From NCBI GenBank assembly GCA_012838745.1, contig DUOS01000165.1, positions 1 to 52,014 on the forward strand: a stretch of 52,014 bases of DNA. The letters are read 5' to 3'. The translations under genes and the position numbers were made by a program. Below the pieces are notes generated by a model. It was given only the letters and a program-made list of their open reading frames with translations, did no database searches and had not been told where the DNA came from. Below, in pieces: positions 16,043-25,704 of the stretch (its first letter is position 1; the number at the start of each line of letters is the position of its first letter). Source of the stretch: Treponema sp. Lineage in GTDB: Bacteria; Spirochaetota; Spirochaetia; Treponematales; Treponemataceae.

Positions 16043-16732
16043 ATGAACTTTTCAATTCGCTCGAAAACCTTTGCCGCTACGGTAGCGTGTATGCTACTGT
16101 TTGTGGCAACAATTGTTTCCCAAGAAACAACAGTAAACACAGTGGGAACGGAAGAGTCGGCCATCGTTCTTGATGATTCCGCCACTGTTGTACCGCAGGA
16201 AGATTTTTCCAATGAGTCCCCGAATAATATTTGGGTTCTTGTACGTATTGTAGCGGTCCTCTTGCTTGTTTGTGCAGGTATTTATGGGGTTGTTTACTTA
16301 CTTAAAAAAAGTACTGGTGTGAATGCTGCTAGTGATCCGTATTTGCGTGTTGTTTCCCAATTACTACTCGCTCCTGGAAAATCTATACAAGTTGTAACTA
16401 TTGGATCACAAGCCTTTATCGTGGGCGTTTCGGAAAACGGGATACAGTATTTAACAGAACTATCGGATAAAGACCTCATAGATGCCATGAACTTTGAAGC
16501 CGACCGTAATAATAACGAACCTATTACTAGTTTTTCATCTGTTTTTTCACGATTTTTTCCTGGTGGAAGTGCCCGTGCCTCAAAAAGCGCAGAACCCACT
16601 CCTTCAGACACTAAGGATTCTAACCCGCTTTCTGCTGCGGGAACCGCCGATTTTATTAAACGCCAGCGGGAAAGGCTTCAAAATGCTGGTCGTGATACGA
16701 AAGATACGCAGAACACCGGTCGGTTCGAATGA
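16043..16732 (+). CDS. fliO: Flagellar export protein FliO (spirochaete FliZ)
   Basis: A 229-residue protein starting at ATG 16043 after an AAGGGG site; the frame further upstream overlaps fliY. It has an N-terminal signal-like helix (about residues 8-27), a second membrane helix (IWVLVRIVAVLLLVCAGIYG), and then the FliO core LRVVSQLLLAPGKSIQVVTI. The tail is polar and basic. FliO assists folding of the FliP ring of the flagellar export gate. The stop overlaps the fliP start by four bases. Confidence 0.88.
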   Translation: MNFSIRSKTFAATVACMLLFVATIVSQETTVNTVGTEESAIVLDDSATVVPQEDFSNESPNNIWVLVRIVAVLLLVCAGIYGVVYLLKKSTGVNAASDPYLRVVSQLLLAPGKSIQVVTIGSQAFIVGVSENGIQYLTELSDKDLIDAMNFEADRNNNEPITSFSSVFSRFFPGGSARASKSAEPTPSDTKDSNPLSAAGTADFIKRQRERLQNAGRDTKDTQNTGRFE

Positions 16733-17556
16733 GAAAACGACGGTTAGCTTCACTCCTACCACTTTTGTGTTTTATCGTTTTTTTAACCCTTCCCCTTGCT
16801 GTTTTTAGCCAGGAAGCATTTCCTACAGGCTCTGCTACGGGAACAACCGAAATAAATCCTTTACGTAATGCTGGTCAGATTCCTTTTATAGATTTACAAA
16901 TACGGGATCCTCAATCTAATAAAGAAGTCGCTTTTTCTGTACAATTGCTGTTACTGCTCACGCTGCTTTCTCTTGCGCCGAGCATTCTCATACTTACAAC
17001 AAGTTTTCTCCGAATTTCTATAGTTCTTGATTTCGTTAAACGGGCGCTTTCACTGCAACAAGTTCCACCAACACAAGTTCTTAACGGTATAGCGCTTTTT
17101 TTAACTATCTTTATTATGTGGCCAACTTTTCTGGCTGTATATGATGGAGCCTATAAACCACTAGCAGACGGTCAGGCCACCATTACAGAGGCGTTTTCTG
17201 CAGCTGAAAAACCTATCCGAATGTTTATGTATCGTCAAATGTCAAATGATACTTCATCAATAGGTACTTTTATGGTTATGGCCAAACTTCCTAAGCCTCG
17301 TACCCTTGCAGACGTTCCTACGCGTGTTTTAGTTCCCGCGTATATACTCCATGAACTTACTGTCGCTTTTAAAATCGGTATTCTTCTCTATATACCGTTT
17401 ATAATAATAGATATGGTTGTTGCTAGTATTCTCATGTCCATGGGGATGATTATGCTTCCGCCCGTTCAAATATCTATGCCGTTTAAACTTATTCTTTTCA
17501 TATTAATAGATGGTTGGGGGTTGCTTACTCAGCAACTATTTAATTCTTTTTTATAG
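16729..17556 (+). CDS. fliP: Flagellar export gate protein FliP
   Basis: A 275-residue integral membrane protein with a signal peptide (about residues 1-28, ending FSQEA) and four later helices. Family signatures are clear: SFLRISIVLDFVKRALSLQQ, VPPTQVLNGIALFLTIFIMW, and the C-terminal FIIIDMVVASILMSMGMIML followed by PPVQISMPFKL. FliP forms the fivefold core of the export gate with FliQ and FliR. Confidence 0.96.
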   Translation: MRKRRLASLLPLLCFIVFLTLPLAVFSQEAFPTGSATGTTEINPLRNAGQIPFIDLQIRDPQSNKEVAFSVQLLLLLTLLSLAPSILILTTSFLRISIVLDFVKRALSLQQVPPTQVLNGIALFLTIFIMWPTFLAVYDGAYKPLADGQATITEAFSAAEKPIRMFMYRQMSNDTSSIGTFMVMAKLPKPRTLADVPTRVLVPAYILHELTVAFKIGILLYIPFIIIDMVVASILMSMGMIMLPPVQISMPFKLILFILIDGWGLLTQQLFNSFL

Positions 17557-17565
17557 GGGGTGCCT

Positions 17566-17835
17566 GTGTCGTTAGGAATGGTTATAGCTTTAATGCGTAG
17601 CGGTATTTTTCAAATACTTACTCTTGCCGCTCCAATTTTACTTGCGGCCTTAACGGTGGGCCTTGTTGTGGCTATATTTCAAGCAACAACATCCATACAA
17701 GAACAAACCCTTACCTTCGTACCTAAAATCATGACTATTTTAGCTATGTTAGCGCTTTTGAGCGGCTGGATGTTTTCCTCTCTTGTGGATTACACCGTTA
17801 CATTGTTTAAAATGATACCTCAAATGGTTCGCTAG
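17566..17835 (+). CDS. fliQ: Flagellar export gate protein FliQ
   Basis: An 89-residue protein with two membrane helices joined by FQATTSIQEQTLTFVPKI, the typical FliQ loop. GTG 17566 is preferred as start because the AGGGGG ribosome-binding site lies six to seven bases before it. A GTG at 17560 is in frame but sits in that site. Nine bases separate this start from the fliP stop. Confidence 0.93.
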   Translation: MSLGMVIALMRSGIFQILTLAAPILLAALTVGLVVAIFQATTSIQEQTLTFVPKIMTILAMLALLSGWMFSSLVDYTVTLFKMIPQMVR

Positions 17836-17838
17836 ACT

Positions 17839-18636
17839 ATGAGTTCTTTAGATCCGATTTTACAAAGTGCTCCCTATTTTTTTCTCATAGCAGTACGTAT
17901 TTTTGCAATGATACTAACCACTCCACTGTTGTCTATACAATCAGTTCCTCGTATTGTAAAAGTTGCTCTTGCAGGTTCTGTCGCCTATTTAATACTTCCT
18001 CAGGCATATACCGTTGGCTGGAATGTAGATCCCTTTAGTCTTCATTATGTACTGCTGTTAGTTGGAGAAGGGTTGTTAGGTATTATTACCGGTTTTTTTA
18101 TCAGTGTTTTGTTTTCGACCTTTAGTTCAGCCGGTCAGTTCTTTTCATTTCAAATGGGATTTGGTGCATCCTCTGTTTTTGATGCTCTTGCTCAAATAGA
18201 AAATCCGCTTATGGGTCAGTATCTAAACCTTTTAGCTATGATTGTTTTCCTTCAGATTCGAGGCTTTCAAACACTTTTTCTTGGAGGTGTTTTGCGGAGC
18301 TTTCAGTCTTTAAATTGTTTTGCATTAATTACGAATCAAGAATATTTTTTAACCTTTTTCCTCAAAGGGCTTACAACCTTATTTCTCAATGCAATGATTC
18401 TTGCTTTTCCTATTTTTGGGACACTCTTTTTGATTCACGTTTGTATGGGGCTTTTGTCTAAAGCTGCCCCGCAAATGAACTTGCTTTCAGAAGGATTTCC
18501 TATAACTATACTCGTAAGCTTTTTCCTGCTTGTCGTTGCTCTTCCCTTTATGACCAACACTTTTGTTTCAATAATGCAGCAGGGGTTTACCGCACTCGAA
18601 CAATTATTTGCTCAGGCTGGTAGGGCTATTCCATGA
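17839..18636 (+). CDS. fliR: Flagellar export gate protein FliR
   Basis: A 265-residue, very hydrophobic protein with about six membrane helices. Recognisable FliR parts are [35 protein letters not shown] (the conserved G..S.....P-type loop leading to [10 protein letters not shown]) and the C-terminal [19 protein letters not shown]. It completes the FliP5-FliQ4-FliR1 export channel. Three bases separate it from fliQ, and its stop overlaps the flhB ATG. Confidence 0.95.
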   Translation: MSSLDPILQSAPYFFLIAVRIFAMILTTPLLSIQSVPRIVKVALAGSVAYLILPQAYTVGWNVDPFSLHYVLLLVGEGLLGIITGFFISVLFSTFSSAGQFFSFQMGFGASSVFDALAQIENPLMGQYLNLLAMIVFLQIRGFQTLFLGGVLRSFQSLNCFALITNQEYFLTFFLKGLTTLFLNAMILAFPIFGTLFLIHVCMGLLSKAAPQMNLLSEGFPITILVSFFLLVVALPFMTNTFVSIMQQGFTALEQLFAQAGRAIP

Positions 18637-19772
18637 TTTCTGCAGAAGTTTACGAGAAAAACTTTCTTTGGATCGACTTACAGTGGTTTGCTGCCGAAGA
18701 CGAAGGCCGTACCGAAGATCCCACCGAATTTAAACTAAAACAAGCTCGTGAAGAAGGCCGTGTTGCTAAGAGCCAAGAACTTAACGGAAGTATCGTTTTA
18801 CTTATTCCAGCACTGGTGCTCGTGGCCTTTGCTCCTAGAATGTTTAATACTTGTACAGAGATGCTTCGCTTTTTTTTATTGCGATCTACTACATCAGAAA
18901 TAAACGACCCTGCTTTAATGAAGGCTTTTTTTCATTATTTTATACGCCTTGTCTTACCTGTTGCCATTTCTGCAGTTGTTTCTGGAGTTACTGCTAATCT
19001 TTTACAAAATGGCGGGTTTATTTTTAGCCTAAAACCAATATCTATAAAGATGAGTAAGGTATCACCAAACTTTCTAAAATATTTTCAACGAACACTGTTT
19101 TCCGCGGAGGGTTTATTTAATCTTGCTAAATCCTTGTTTAAAGTTGGTGTGGTTGCATTCGTAGCGTATTTGACCATTCGAAACGAGGTTCCAAAACTTA
19201 TTTCCATGCTTTCAACGAGCCTTTGGCAATCTATTGTTTTTATAGCTTCTTTAGCAGCGCGTCTTATACTCACTTCTGCTGTTATTTTTATCGCGATATC
19301 AATCCCCGACTATATTTTCCAGCGTCGTCAGTTTATTGAGTCTTTAAAAATGTCTCACCAAGAAGTAAAAGATGAATATAAACAAATGGAAGGAGATCCA
19401 CAGCTAAAAGGACGCCTACGCCAAAGAATGCGCGAAATTTTAAGTCAAAACATGATGGTTAATGTTCCTAAGGCAGATGTGGTTATTACGAACCCGACGC
19501 ATTTTGCAATCGCAATGCAATGGAATCGTGCTACTATGCGTGCACCAACACTTACTGCAAAGGGAGCGGATTTAGTAGCACAAAAAATTAAAGAAATTGC
19601 GCGCGAAAACGAAATTCCTATTATTGAAAACAAGCCGCTTGCTCGTGCACTCTATGCGGAAGTAGAAATCGGTGATATGATACCAGACGAGTATTACCAA
19701 GCCCTAGCGGTAATTCTTGCCAAAGTTTATGCGCTCGATTCCCGTAAACAAACCATTCTCAAGGAAATGTAA
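18633..19772 (+). CDS. flhB: Flagellar export switch protein FlhB
   Basis: A 379-residue protein with four membrane helices and a cytoplasmic C-terminal domain. The N-terminal [19 protein letters not shown] is a family hallmark. The autocleavage site NPTH is at residues 287-290 ([16 protein letters not shown]); cleavage between Asn and Pro allows the hook-to-filament substrate switch with FliK. The N-terminus has an extra stretch of about 15 residues before the conserved part ([20 protein letters not shown]). The ATG overlaps the fliR stop (ATGA). Confidence 0.96.
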   Translation: MISAEVYEKNFLWIDLQWFAAEDEGRTEDPTEFKLKQAREEGRVAKSQELNGSIVLLIPALVLVAFAPRMFNTCTEMLRFFLLRSTTSEINDPALMKAFFHYFIRLVLPVAISAVVSGVTANLLQNGGFIFSLKPISIKMSKVSPNFLKYFQRTLFSAEGLFNLAKSLFKVGVVAFVAYLTIRNEVPKLISMLSTSLWQSIVFIASLAARLILTSAVIFIAISIPDYIFQRRQFIESLKMSHQEVKDEYKQMEGDPQLKGRLRQRMREILSQNMMVNVPKADVVITNPTHFAIAMQWNRATMRAPTLTAKGADLVAQKIKEIARENEIPIIENKPLARALYAEVEIGDMIPDEYYQALAVILAKVYALDSRKQTILKEM

Positions 19773-19780
19773 CAAAATAA

Positions 19781-21859
19781 ATGGCTGAAAAGGGACTATC
19801 AATACAAAATAGCGATCTCTTTGTTGCTGCTGGTGCGGTTATTATCGTACTGACTCTTATTATTCCGCTTCCCACTATAATTTTAGACTTGTTTATGGCT
19901 ATTAATCTTGTTATGAACCTTCTTATTCTCCTCATTGTATTATTTACACAACGAGCAATTGATTTTTCTGTATTCCCTGCAATGCTTTTGGTGAGTACAC
20001 TTTTTGGTCTCGGTTTGAACGTTTCCTCTACTCGGTTGATTCTCTCTCTTGGTACCAAATTTGATGGAAAAATGGTTCGTGCTTTTAGTACATTTGTAAT
20101 TGGTACCAAGGGCTCTGAAGGTCTTGTTATTGGATTTGTAATATTTATTATGTTAATTGCTGTTCAAGCTTTTGTAATTACCAAGGGATCTACCCGGGTT
20201 GCCGAAGTTGCAGCTCGGTTTACTCTTGAAGCTATGCCTACTAAAAACATGGCGATAGAGGCAGAAGTTAATTCTGGAGCTATCACAGATCAAGAAGCTC
20301 GTCAGCGTAAAGTAGAAGTACAGCGAGAAGCAGATTTTTATGGTGCTATGGATGGAGCGAGTAAATTCGTTTCTGGAAACGTAAAGATTGGTATTTTTAT
20401 TACAGTAATCAACCTTATTGCTGGGCTTATTTTAGGTATGACTTTTCGTGGTGAACCTTTTGCCGTTGCCATTCAAACCTATGCCTCTCTAACTATTGGA
20501 GATGGTCTTTTGGCCCAACTTCCGTCGCTCTTTGTATCTGTAGCCACCGGTATTATTGTAACTCGTTCAGTTTCAGATGGGACTTTTGGAAGCGACGTTA
20601 AGACCCAGTTTTCTCGCAATGCGTGGGTATATTTTGTGGGCGGGGGAACGCTTGCTTTTATTTCATTCCTTCCAGGATTTCCTTGGTACGTTCTCATGCC
20701 TCTTGCTGCATTTCTTATATACATTGGAGTGCGACTCCGAAAGACTCATATTAAAGACTTTAATCAATCTCTTAGATCAGAAGAAGATCGGCAAAAGCAA
20801 AAGACTGGTGAAAGCCCTGCTGATATAAGCCCTGTGGTCCCATTGGATCCTCTTTCTCTTGAACTGGGATATGGACTCATTCCACTGGTAGACAAGGACA
20901 AGGGTGCAGAGCTTCTAGAACGAGTTACCCGCATTCGCCGTGAATCGGCACTTGATTTGGGATTGGTTGTTCCTCGTATACGGATAATGGACAACATGCG
21001 CCTCGAGCCGAGTGAATACTGCTTTAAAATAAAAGGTGTTGAGGTAGCACGAGGTAAAATTCGCATGGGGTGGTATTTAGGAATAAACCCCGGTGGGGCA
21101 CTCGAAGATATTCCAGGTGAAAAAACCACTGATCCTACTTTTGGTTTGCCTGCGATATGGATTTCTAACGAAAACAGAGAACGAGCGGAGCGAGCAGGGT
21201 ATACTGTCGTGGACCCTCCATCGATAATTGCAACTCATTTAACTGAGATAATTAAACGACATGCTTCTGAAATCCTCGGACGTCAAGAAGTTCAGTCCAT
21301 TGTTGATGCAATGAAGAAGGACTATCCTTCTGTAGTTGATGAAGTTACAAAAATCTGTTCTATTGGAGAAATTCAAAAGGTTCTACAGGGCCTTCTTGTT
21401 GAACAGGTGTCTATAAGAAACATGGTAGTTATTTTGGAAACTATAGCAGACTATCGCCCTATTACTAAGGACATAACTATTCTTGTCGAAAAGGTTCGCC
21501 AATCCTTGTCTCGTCAAATAAGTCTTCAATATGTTGATGATACAAACACCTTGCGTGTCCTTACTGTTGAGCCTTCTCTCGTCCAGAAAATTGTTGATAG
21601 CCGAGTTGACACCGTAAATGGACCGCTTGCAGCCCTTGAGCCTGCGGTACAGCGGTCATGGATACGCTCTGTTTCTCATGCAGTTTCTTCATCGCAACAG
21701 GCGGGTTTCATTCCTGTTATTCTCTGTCCAGAAGAGGCGAGAATACTCATAAAAAAATCGACTGAACGAGAAATACCTGATTTAGTTATTCTTTCTGTTC
21801 CCGAGATAGCGAATGATATACGGGTCGAAGCAATTGGTGAAATCAGGCAAGACGAGTAA
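19781..21859 (+). CDS. flhA: Flagellar export apparatus protein FlhA
   Basis: A 692-residue protein with about eight N-terminal membrane helices (to about residue 315) and a large cytoplasmic domain that docks chaperone-substrate complexes. The FHIPEP-type region is visible as FSVFPAMLLVSTLFGLGLNV and ARFTLEAMPTKNMAIEAEVN. The glycine-rich stretch with DGASKFVSGNVKIGIFIT follows. It is full length. FlhA rings feed export substrates and couple export to the proton motive force. It is eight bases downstream of flhB. Confidence 0.97.
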   Translation: MAEKGLSIQNSDLFVAAGAVIIVLTLIIPLPTIILDLFMAINLVMNLLILLIVLFTQRAIDFSVFPAMLLVSTLFGLGLNVSSTRLILSLGTKFDGKMVRAFSTFVIGTKGSEGLVIGFVIFIMLIAVQAFVITKGSTRVAEVAARFTLEAMPTKNMAIEAEVNSGAITDQEARQRKVEVQREADFYGAMDGASKFVSGNVKIGIFITVINLIAGLILGMTFRGEPFAVAIQTYASLTIGDGLLAQLPSLFVSVATGIIVTRSVSDGTFGSDVKTQFSRNAWVYFVGGGTLAFISFLPGFPWYVLMPLAAFLIYIGVRLRKTHIKDFNQSLRSEEDRQKQKTGESPADISPVVPLDPLSLELGYGLIPLVDKDKGAELLERVTRIRRESALDLGLVVPRIRIMDNMRLEPSEYCFKIKGVEVARGKIRMGWYLGINPGGALEDIPGEKTTDPTFGLPAIWISNENRERAERAGYTVVDPPSIIATHLTEIIKRHASEILGRQEVQSIVDAMKKDYPSVVDEVTKICSIGEIQKVLQGLLVEQVSIRNMVVILETIADYRPITKDITILVEKVRQSLSRQISLQYVDDTNTLRVLTVEPSLVQKIVDSRVDTVNGPLAALEPAVQRSWIRSVSHAVSSSQQAGFIPVILCPEEARILIKKSTEREIPDLVILSVPEIANDIRVEAIGEIRQDE

Positions 21860-21873
21860 GTAGGGTAGTAACT

Positions 21874-23166
21874 ATGGATATATTAAGTGAACAAGGCTCA
21901 ACATACGATGAATGCATGGCACGAATACGTGATAAATTCGGGCAAGATATTCACATCTTGCGTCAAAAAAAAGTAAAGCTTGGGGGTATATTGGGCTTTT
22001 TTGAGAAAGATGGCGTTGAATTACATTTTATGCTTTCAAAAAATCCATATCGAACTTCGGTTCAACCTCAACGACCTCCGGTAAATTTTGATGATGAACG
22101 CAAAAAAATCCTCCAACAAGCGGTTAAATCTGCGCCAGCCCTTGCTTCGCGCATTCCAACAATAACAGAAAAAACACCTTCACATTCTACAGAACACGTT
22201 TCTGTTTCGCCGGGACAAGAACAACTTGAGTCTATTTTGAGAACAGTGAAAAAACTCGAGGCAAGACTTGATGGTAATAATTCAAATGAAAAGGATAAGA
22301 CCACTGAACATGAAACAATAAAAATAATGGAACAATTGTTAGAAAATAATGATTTTTCTTCTTCATATATACGCCAGCTGATAACTCGAATCCGAAATGA
22401 ATTTACCCTAGAAGATCTAGGAGATTGCGACCGGGTTCAGCATGCAGTTGTAAATTGGATTGGGGAATCTGTGGCGATAGCAGATACCAACAGTAGTGTT
22501 CGCCCTCGAGTTATGGCTCTTGTGGGGCCAACCGGTGTTGGTAAAACGACAACGGTTGCAAAGCTTGCTGCTGCATATTCCTTGGCTGCGGTAAAGGGAT
22601 CACGGCCCTTACGTGTGCGGGTTATTACTATTGATAACTACCGTATTGGTGCAAAACAGCAAATAGAAATTTATGGAAATATTATGAATATTCCCGTTTC
22701 CTGTGCGGAAACACCCTCGGATTTACAGACCCTTATCGCCATGTATCAGGACGTTGATGTTATTTTAATAGATACTATTGGAAAAAGTCCGAAGGATTTT
22801 TCTCGAATAGCGGAAATGCGACACTTTTTAGAAGCTGCAGGTCAACTTACTGATGTGCATTTAGCCATTAGTGCGACTACCAAAGCCAGCGACATGCGTG
22901 AAATTATGCAACAATATGAAACATTCGGGTATGGTTCTGTTATTGTTACGAAGTTTGACGAAACAACTCGAGTTGGTAACATTATTAGTGCATTAAATGA
23001 GCGAAAAAAATCGGTTGCTTATATTACCACCGGGCAACGGGTTCCTCAGGATTTTGAGCAGGCATCTGTTGTGCGTTTTTTAACAAACTTGGATGGATTT
23101 AAGATAAATCGTGCGCGAATAGAAGAACGATTCCCCATGAGGGAATCTATGTTTGAATGGAGATAA
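21874..23166 (+). CDS. flhF: Flagellar placement GTPase FlhF
   Basis: A 430-residue SRP-type GTPase. The N-terminal region (YDECMARIRDKFGQDIHILR) is the usual B domain start, followed by a variable linker and an N domain. The G domain at about 205-430 has P-loop ALVGPTGVGKTTTVAKLAAA, switch region VRVITIDNYRIGAKQQIEIY, DTIGKSPKD in place of the commoner DTAGRS, and TKFDET. FlhF marks the cell pole for flagellar assembly, which in spirochaetes sets the subpolar position of periplasmic flagella. Confidence 0.95.
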   Translation: MDILSEQGSTYDECMARIRDKFGQDIHILRQKKVKLGGILGFFEKDGVELHFMLSKNPYRTSVQPQRPPVNFDDERKKILQQAVKSAPALASRIPTITEKTPSHSTEHVSVSPGQEQLESILRTVKKLEARLDGNNSNEKDKTTEHETIKIMEQLLENNDFSSSYIRQLITRIRNEFTLEDLGDCDRVQHAVVNWIGESVAIADTNSSVRPRVMALVGPTGVGKTTTVAKLAAAYSLAAVKGSRPLRVRVITIDNYRIGAKQQIEIYGNIMNIPVSCAETPSDLQTLIAMYQDVDVILIDTIGKSPKDFSRIAEMRHFLEAAGQLTDVHLAISATTKASDMREIMQQYETFGYGSVIVTKFDETTRVGNIISALNERKKSVAYITTGQRVPQDFEQASVVRFLTNLDGFKINRARIEERFPMRESMFEWR

Positions 23167-23167
23167 T

Positions 23168-24088
23168 ATGGAAGACCAAGCTGAAAATCTACGTGCGCTT
23201 ATGAAAGAAAAGTCAAATCAACAAAATGAGCCATTAGTAAATGAAATAGATACAACCCCAAAAAGCATGAGAAAAACTCGAATTATTACTGTTACAAGCG
23301 GAAAAGGTGGCGTAGGAAAAACTAATATTGCTACTAATATGGGGATAGCTTACGCGCAAATGGGGAAAAAAGTAATTGTAATAGATGCTGATCTTGGTAT
23401 GGCAAACGTCAATGTTATGATGAATCTTATTCCGCAGTATAATCTCTATCACGTTATGCGTAAGCAAAAACGTATGTCTGAGATAATTTTAGACACAGAC
23501 TATGGGATAAAACTTATTGCTGGGGCTTCTGGTTTTTCAAAAATTGCCAACATGAACGAAGACGAACGGAACTCCTTTATCAATGAACTGTATACGCTTT
23601 CTAATACCGATATAATTATAATAGATACTAGTGCTGGTGTTTCTAGAAACGTATTAGGCTTTGTAGCCGCTGCAGATGAAGTGGTAATAATTACTACCCC
23701 CGAGCCCACATCTATTACAGATGCTTACGGAATAATTAAAATTATAGCAACAGAAGTTGATAATCTGAACATCAATTTAAAAATGATAGTCAACAGGGTA
23801 GGATCAGCTCTGGAGGGCAAACGGGTAGCTGAACGTATGATTCAGATTGCAGGCCAGTTTTTGAATCTTAAAGTTGAATATTTAGGATTCATTTACGAAG
23901 ATCCTTCGGTTCAACAGTCAGTATTAAAGCAAAAGCCTTTTATTATAAACGACCCCAGAAGCAAGGCCTCTGTATGTCTTAAACACATTGTTTCCAGAAT
24001 CGAAAAAACTGAGCTTCTAGATAATGAAGGAATTGGTCGATTTATTAAAAAACTTTTTTCCCGAGAATGGAATGATCCATATCAGTAA
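23168..24088 (+). CDS. flhG: MinD-like ATPase FlhG (FleN/YlxH)
   Basis: A 306-residue ParA/MinD-family ATPase. The deviant Walker A motif VTSGKGGVGKTNIATNMG, the switch region DADLGMANVNVMMN and DTSAGVSRNVLGF are clear. The start is taken at ATG 23168, six bases after GGAG; an upstream in-frame ATG at 23153 lies within flhF. FlhG works with FlhF to limit flagellar number and probably binds the membrane through its C-terminal helix. The chromosomal pairing flhF-flhG is conserved across polar flagellates. Confidence 0.94.
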   Translation: MEDQAENLRALMKEKSNQQNEPLVNEIDTTPKSMRKTRIITVTSGKGGVGKTNIATNMGIAYAQMGKKVIVIDADLGMANVNVMMNLIPQYNLYHVMRKQKRMSEIILDTDYGIKLIAGASGFSKIANMNEDERNSFINELYTLSNTDIIIIDTSAGVSRNVLGFVAAADEVVIITTPEPTSITDAYGIIKIIATEVDNLNINLKMIVNRVGSALEGKRVAERMIQIAGQFLNLKVEYLGFIYEDPSVQQSVLKQKPFIINDPRSKASVCLKHIVSRIEKTELLDNEGIGRFIKKLFSREWNDPYQ

Positions 24089-24156
24089 AAGGCTTGTGTG
24101 AAAAAAACCTTGACCAGCAACACTTTTTCGCATAGTCTAGTAAGGGGAGGGGTGTA

Positions 24157-24870
24157 ATGTTCGAACCGAAAATACCGTTGATTGCAGCAGGAGTCGGTTT
24201 CGTACTTTCCTTCCTTATTGGTGTTTTTAGTGGAGCCGCATTTCCTGTTTTTTTACTTCGTGCTGTGGGCATGGCTATTTTTTTTGCAATTGGTGCTTTA
24301 GCGGTTTATTCCCTTATTAAGAAGTTCTTACCAGAACTACTAGAAAATACTGGGGTACCTGAAAGTTCTGATCAGCAGCCAGATTTTGGTTCGATGATAG
24401 ACATGACCATCGGTGATGAAGAAGAAATCCCTTTTGGTCCAACATCAGAAATCGATGCGGATTCTTCAGAATCAGAAAATGAGGGTGGCTTTCTTGAACA
24501 GGAAGTAGAAAATGACGAGTCTGTAGATTTTAGTCAGACAGAATCAGAGGAGCCTGCTAGTCCTGTAATAAAGACAGCGCAAGCAGTGCCAACGTCTTCC
24601 TTACAAGATACTCTGGCAACAAACGGGTCTAAGGTACCAGACTCTCCTGTTACTAACCCTAAAAAAATTGGGGCTACGGGGCTGGATGTATTACCAGACT
24701 TGCAAGATTTTTTGCCGGAAGAAAAAAATGGTAGTGATGACGCTGATGAAAGCGAAATATCAATTGAATCGTCCGGTACAGGGTTTTCGGTTCCTGATGT
24801 ATCAGGTGACGCAGTAGAAACCGAAACGATGGCAAGGGCTATCCGTACTATCTTGTTGAAAGACGATTAG
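24157..24870 (+). CDS. Membrane protein with acidic cytoplasmic tail, unknown function
   Basis: A 237-residue protein with a strong AGGGGAGGGG ribosome-binding site. Two hydrophobic helices (about residues 8-30 and 32-55) are followed by a long acidic, Ser/Glu-rich tail with no recognisable domain. A short conserved-looking amphipathic end (AVETETMARAIRTILLKDD) closes it. I do not recognise the family. The position between flhG and the flagellar sigma gene, as in other treponemes as far as I recall, suggests a flagellar or regulatory link. The acidic tail could be a docking region. Confidence 0.85.
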   Translation: MFEPKIPLIAAGVGFVLSFLIGVFSGAAFPVFLLRAVGMAIFFAIGALAVYSLIKKFLPELLENTGVPESSDQQPDFGSMIDMTIGDEEEIPFGPTSEIDADSSESENEGGFLEQEVENDESVDFSQTESEEPASPVIKTAQAVPTSSLQDTLATNGSKVPDSPVTNPKKIGATGLDVLPDLQDFLPEEKNGSDDADESEISIESSGTGFSVPDVSGDAVETETMARAIRTILLKDD

Positions 24871-24898
24871 AAGTACTTAATGATAAAAGGGTGTGTAC

Positions 24899-25687
24899 AT
24901 GGGGAATGCGCTTTTGGAGCAAAAAACCGAGGAAGAACTGTGGGCTGACTATAAAAAGACCCGAGATCCTGCAATACGTGAGTTTTTTATAAAACAGTAT
25001 GCTCCACTGGTCAAATATGTGGCTGGTAAAGTCGCAGTTGGAATGCCGAGTAATGTAGAATTTGACGATCTTGTTGGATTTGGCGTTTTCGGCCTCATAG
25101 ACGCTATAGATAAATATGATTTAGACAAAAAAGTTAAATTTAAAACCTATGCGGTTACTCGAATTAGGGGTTCAATATTTGATGAGCTTCGCTCTATAGA
25201 TTGGGTTCCTCGTTCTGTCCGCCAAAAAACCCGTGAAATAGAAAGTACTATCGTTCAACTTGAATCAAAACTGGGCAGAATGGTAACTGATTCAGAAATA
25301 GCAGATTCCATGGGAGTTTCCGAAAAAGATTATCATAAAACACTTTTTAAGATTTCGGGAACAAGCATAATGTCTATCAACGATGTTTGGTATGCCAGCG
25401 ATGATTCTGAAAATATTACAATTGGAGATAGCATTGAATCTCCTTCCTCACTTAATCCCGATGTAATCGTTGAAAGAGAAGAAATTAAACGGGTAATTGT
25501 AGATGCGATTAATGAACTTCCCGAAAAAGAAAAAATGGTTCTTGTTCTGTATTACTACGAAGATCTTACTCTTAAGGAAATTGGTAAAGTACTCCATGTT
25601 ACTGAATCGCGGGTTTCCCAGCTGCACACCAAAGCAAATTTACGTTTACGTGCAAAACTCACGAACATCCGTAAAGGAATAATCTAA
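24899..25687 (+). CDS. fliA: Flagellar-type alternative sigma factor (WhiG/FliA family)
   Basis: A 262-residue group 3 sigma factor (ATG 24899, seven to eight bases after AAAGGG; an in-frame GTG at 24893 is an alternative). Region 2 includes EFDDLVGFGVFGLIDAIDKY and KFKTYAVTRIRGSIFDELRS, then DWVPRSVRQK. Region 3 follows, and region 4 has LTLKEIGKVLHVTESRVSQL. Length and motifs match FliA, SigD and WhiG, which direct late flagellar and chemotaxis genes. No FlgM anti-sigma gene is evident in the window. Spirochaetes often label this gene whiG or rpoF. Confidence 0.93.
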   Translation: MGNALLEQKTEEELWADYKKTRDPAIREFFIKQYAPLVKYVAGKVAVGMPSNVEFDDLVGFGVFGLIDAIDKYDLDKKVKFKTYAVTRIRGSIFDELRSIDWVPRSVRQKTREIESTIVQLESKLGRMVTDSEIADSMGVSEKDYHKTLFKISGTSIMSINDVWYASDDSENITIGDSIESPSSLNPDVIVEREEIKRVIVDAINELPEKEKMVLVLYYYEDLTLKEIGKVLHVTESRVSQLHTKANLRLRAKLTNIRKGII

Positions 25688-25704
25688 CAAGGAGAGCCCG
25701 TTAA

